This document shows, piece by piece, positions 5,311 through 7,241 of a stretch of DNA of 7,241 nucleotides. The notes under the pieces were generated by a model that made no database searches, was not told the DNA's origin, and saw nothing but the letters and a program-made list of their open reading frames with translations. The stretch's first letter is position 1; each line of letters starts with the position of its first letter. The position numbers and the translations under genes are program-made. The stretch covers positions 1-7,241 of the forward strand of contig CAIPWS010000023.1 in the NCBI GenBank assembly GCA_903868845.1. The letters run 5' to 3'. This stretch comes from an uncultured bacterium. Its GTDB lineage: Bacteria; Patescibacteriota; Minisyncoccia; Phycocordibacterales; PALSA-1337.

Positions 5311-5319
5311 ATCGTAGCA
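5311..5319 (-). promoter_or_regulatory. Candidate extended -10 for tRNA-Pro and the downstream membrane gene
   Basis: TGC TACGAT on the minus strand is identical to the nine bases in front of the CCA-adding enzyme gene (6400-6408). The transcript would start near 5304, about 50 nt before the tRNA. No -35 is evident. Confidence 0.35.
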
Positions 5320-5328
5320 CAAAATATT

Positions 5329-5745
5329 CTATATGACTATATTTTTAAGCCACTTCACTCTTGCCAATCTAGCCCGAGCATCCATATAAACACAAATAAC
5401 ATGAAATTGAAATGGTGCGTCGGGTACGGCCGAAGCGTAGGTCTGTATCATTCTTCTTATCTGTCTCGCTTTGAATGAATGGACATTTTCTTCAGGGTTG
5501 TGACCTTTATGATCGGTCTTACCGCCAATACCGGCTAGACTCCATACATTTATACTTTTCACCTCAAAGAAATGGATATACCCTGTTTCACGTGGAACCT
5601 CACCTTCAGTTCGAGCAATAATGTCTATTTCACCATATTTCTTACGATAATTCCTTTCAATTATGCGAAAACCTTGTGAAATAAGAAATTTCGCAGCTAT
5701 ATCCTCACCAATGTTACCAGTACACCTAGTAGAGACTTTTTGCAT
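5329..5745 (-). CDS. yraN: YraN / UPF0102 family nuclease-fold protein
   Basis: From the ATG at 5745 the 138-residue protein carries the UPF0102 pattern: GNIGEDIAAKFLISQGFRIIERN (E14), GEIDIIA (D41), and HFFEVKS (E61, K63), the layout of a PD-(D/E)XK nuclease-like fold. The C-terminal block HNPEENVH ... QFHVICVYMD ... RVKWLKNIVI matches the style of CPR members. The cellular role of this widespread family is poorly defined; links to Holliday junction handling have been proposed. The frame stays open for 53 more codons to an ATG at 5904. That extension is hydrophobic and cysteine-rich (CIICC), unlike family N-termini, so the shorter start is preferred. Neither start has a Shine-Dalgarno. The family call is firm, the start only moderately so. 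Confidence 0.85.
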   Translation of the reverse strand: MQKVSTRCTGNIGEDIAAKFLISQGFRIIERNYRKKYGEIDIIARTEGEVPRETGYIHFFEVKSINVWSLAGIGGKTDHKGHNPEENVHSFKARQIRRMIQTYASAVPDAPFQFHVICVYMDARARLARVKWLKNIVI

Positions 5746-5900
5746 GTTTCTTGTGAAATCATTTCCATTTTCCAACACATTTCGGGTGACTTTTAAAACT
5801 ATATCCCCATATACGCCCGAGTTGAGCCACATGACGAAAAGACAGCATATAATACACAAAAACGACGATAATTGGCCATATTTTGTGTCTTTTATAAACG

Positions 5901-5921
5901 ACATCCACAGAGTTATCCACA
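5901..5921 (+). promoter_or_regulatory. DnaA-box-like pair
   Basis: TTATCCACA (5913-5921) is a perfect match to the classical DnaA box. ACATCCACA (5901-5909) matches at 7 of 9 positions, 12 bp away in the same orientation. A third poor match, CTATCCCCA, follows on the other strand (5936-5928). No dnaA or dnaN is visible, so an origin is not claimed. Confidence 0.35.
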
Positions 5922-6050
5922 GTTATTGGGGATAGCCTTATATTGTTAGCCATTTATCAAGGAAATCCGGACAGGGACATCTTTTGATGAGTTTTTATGA
6001 CTAAAACTAGTCTATAACTATGTTACTGAGGCACAAACCAGCACAAAATC

Positions 6051-6065
6051 GGTTATTGGATAACC
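6051..6065 (-). terminator. Weak candidate terminator after tRNA-Gly(GCC)
   Basis: On the minus strand GGTTAT-CCA-ATAACC forms a 6-bp hairpin followed by GATTTTG, 17 nt beyond the tRNA. The stem is AT-rich and the T-run short, so this is tentative. Confidence 0.3.
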
Positions 6066-6081
6066 TATAGGCCATGAAGTG

Positions 6082-6152
6082 TGCGGGTAGGGAGAATCGA
6101 ACTCCCACCTCGTCCTTGGCAAGGACGCGTCCTACCATTAAACAATACCCGC
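6082..6152 (-). tRNA. tRNA-Gly, anticodon GCC
   Basis: A 71-nt cloverleaf: acceptor GCGGGTA pairs with TACCCGC, anticodon stem CGTCC/GGACG encloses TTGCCAA (anticodon GCC), and the T-arm GGGAGTTCGATTCTCCC is identical to that of the TCC isoacceptor. The discriminator is A and the trailer CAC, so CCA is not encoded. With the TCC isoacceptor it covers all glycine codons. Confidence 0.95.
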
Positions 6153-6180
6153 AATATTTATTTGAAAACGAACGTGCCTT

Positions 6181-6208
6181 AGTATAGCGCAACTTTCTTT
6201 TTTTACAA
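6181..6208 (-). promoter_or_regulatory. Candidate promoter of tRNA-Gly(GCC)
   Basis: On the minus strand TTGTAA (6208-6203) and TATACT (6186-6181) are 16 bp apart. The transcript would start near 6174, about 20 nt before the tRNA. Confidence 0.4.
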
Positions 6209-6231
6209 AATTTTTCGTATTAGTTATCCTG

Positions 6232-6303
6232 TGCCCTCGGAGGGATTCGAACCCCCAACATCAGTTCCGAAGACTGGTGTGATATCCATTTCACTACGAG
6301 GGC
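6232..6303 (-). tRNA. tRNA-Arg, anticodon TCG
   Basis: A 72-nt cloverleaf: acceptor GCCCTCG pairs with CGAGGGC, anticodon loop CTTCGGA (anticodon TCG), T-arm with GGTTCGAATCC. The outermost anticodon-stem pair appears to be a C-A mismatch. The discriminator is A and the trailer CAG, so CCA is not encoded. A TACTAT box at 6372-6367 is a possible -10. Confidence 0.93.
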
Positions 6304-6399
6304 ATTCGTCTCACGCTATTCGTCTTCTCAAAAAACTTCTACACAAACTTAACGAAATGCTTCATCATAGTAGCGCATATAGCCAAAAACCCCAAATAA

Positions 6400-6408
6400 T
6401 GCTACGAT
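6400..6408 (+). promoter_or_regulatory. Candidate extended -10 promoter of cca, leaderless
   Basis: TGC TACGAT is followed by exactly 6 nt and the ATG at 6415, with no Shine-Dalgarno. The same nine bases precede tRNA-Pro. Confidence 0.42.
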
Positions 6409-6414
6409 ATATTC

Positions 6415-7241
6415 ATGAAAATGGCTCAAAATAGCCCTATTCCAGCCGAGGTGGTAAACGTAATCGTCGGCCTAGAAAAAGCTGGTTTCGAAGCATATCT
6501 CGTAGGCGGATGCGTACGTGACATTTTTCTTGGAAGAAAACCAAAAGATTGGGATGTAACAACAAACGCAAAACCTGAAGATATCCAAAAAATATTTACA
6601 AAAACAGTATATGAAAATACTTTTGGCACAGTTGCTGTCATAAATGAGGGTGGGGAAGTAGACGAAACCGTGCGTTCTATAGAAGTGACACCATATAGGG
6701 TAGAAACAGGGTATTCAGATCGCAGACATCCAGACAAAATATCTTTCAGCGACAAACTTGAAGATGATTTAAAAAGACGTGACTTCACGATAAATGCCAT
6801 AGCCGTATCATTGTCCGATGGGGCAATTAAGGACATAGTAGACTTGTATTCTGGGTTCAGCGACATAAAGGACAAAGTCATTAGAACTGTGGGGGATTCG
6901 ACAGACCGCTTCAACGAAGACGCTTTGCGTATGATGAGAGCTATAAGATTGGCTGTGGAACTAGGTTTCACGATTGAAAAAGCTACTTATAAAGCCATAT
7001 CTAGCCAAAATGGGCACATCAAGGATGTATCGATCGAAAGAATCCGTGACGAATTCACCAAGATAGTCATGTCGCCAAACCCAAAGCTGGGACTTGAAAT
7101 GCTTCATGAAACAGGTCTACTGAGCCATTTCTTGCCAGAACTAGAGAAAGGAAAGGGGGTGGAGCAGAGAGGAACACATATTTACGATGTCTTGGAGCAC
7201 TTACTCCGTAGTCTCCAGACAGCCGCAGATAAGAATTGGCC
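6415..7241 (+). CDS. cca: CCA-adding enzyme (tRNA nucleotidyltransferase), partial (C-terminus off the right edge)
   Basis: The 275 visible residues form the head of a class II CCA-adding enzyme, which adds or repairs the 3' CCA of tRNAs from CTP and ATP. Motifs in order: LVGGCVRD (29-36), DWD metal-binding pair (D45, D47), RRDFTINAIA (121-130), and EDALRMMRAIR (168-178) for base recognition. The helical neck follows (IERIRDEFTKIV, then LEMLHETGLLSHFLPEL). THIYDVLEHLL (254-264) is the start of an HD-type domain, so this is the HD-containing form; poly(A) polymerase of the same fold is less likely here. The ATG at 6415 is preferred because a -10-like box lies 6 nt upstream; the ATG at 6421 is an alternative. 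The gene is divergent from a run of tRNA genes that all lack CCA. Confidence 0.95.
   Translation, partial: MKMAQNSPIPAEVVNVIVGLEKAGFEAYLVGGCVRDIFLGRKPKDWDVTTNAKPEDIQKIFTKTVYENTFGTVAVINEGGEVDETVRSIEVTPYRVETGYSDRRHPDKISFSDKLEDDLKRRDFTINAIAVSLSDGAIKDIVDLYSGFSDIKDKVIRTVGDSTDRFNEDALRMMRAIRLAVELGFTIEKATYKAISSQNGHIKDVSIERIRDEFTKIVMSPNPKLGLEMLHETGLLSHFLPELEKGKGVEQRGTHIYDVLEHLLRSLQTAADKNW

Larger units (their letters stand above)
5746..6081. other. Region between yraN and tRNA-Gly(GCC)
   Basis: If yraN starts at 5745, this 336-bp stretch has no other supported gene. It contains the possible N-terminal extension of yraN (to 5904), DnaA-box-like sequences (5901-5921), a small hairpin GACTA-AAAC-TAGTC (5999-6012) and the hairpin at 6051-6065. 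A TATAGT box (5797-5792, minus) could serve yraN. Confidence 0.4.

Noticed and set aside
6007..6075. 22-codon minus-strand frame starting 6 nt after tRNA-Gly(GCC)
   Set aside because: It mimics the tRNA-Pro/CDS junction, but it is very short, contains the hairpin at 6051-6065 and has no recognisable product.
6423..6436. GGCTCAAAATAGCC hairpin at the start of cca as a further member of the AACA-capped family
   Set aside because: It lacks the AACA loop and lies within coding sequence.
1..7241. CRISPR array, toxin-antitoxin pair or known defence system
   Set aside because: No regularly spaced repeats and no such protein families are visible on either strand.

Overview
The window looks like a piece of a Candidate Phyla Radiation (Patescibacteria) genome, probably of the Parcubacteria/Kaiserbacteria kind. 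This rests on family resemblance recalled from memory, not on a search. The signs are a long CPR-style serine recombinase, a YraN nuclease with the tail typical of those genomes, a single-EamA-domain transporter, four tRNA genes without encoded CCA, and very few Shine-Dalgarno sites. Codon use fits the standard code, with TAA and TAG stops for the intact genes.

Layout, left to right. Positions 1-847 (minus) hold the N-terminal 282 residues of a membrane-anchored family 2 glycosyltransferase that runs off the left edge. A gene-free stretch (848-1220) carries two strong inverted repeats. Positions 1221-2202 are a complete IS1595-type insertion sequence with perfect 26-bp terminal inverted repeats and an apparently intact transposase. 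On its right it cuts a minus-strand gene of unknown function after about 47 codons. That gene has a consensus promoter, a roughly 168-nt leader with extensive pairing potential, and a strong ribosome binding site. Next come a small EamA permease (minus) and a divergent large serine recombinase (plus), which ends beside the 3' end of a tRNA-Gly. This middle block (about 850-4610) reads as accessory DNA.

The right half looks like core genome: tRNA-Gly(TCC), a two-helix coiled-coil membrane protein, tRNA-Pro(TGG), a YraN/UPF0102 nuclease, tRNA-Gly(GCC) and tRNA-Arg(TCG), all minus. Divergent from these, the CCA-adding enzyme (plus) runs off the right edge. None of the tRNAs encodes CCA, so they all depend on the enzyme encoded beside them.

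Two patterns run across the genes. Several starts have a -10-like box, often preceded by TGC, only 6-7 nt upstream of ATG, which suggests leaderless mRNAs; the gene cut by the IS is the exception. A hairpin capped by GCTY-AACA-GRGC also recurs in intergenic DNA. The most interesting candidate for something undescribed is the structured leader at 2345-2512, where one segment can pair with either of two identical partners.
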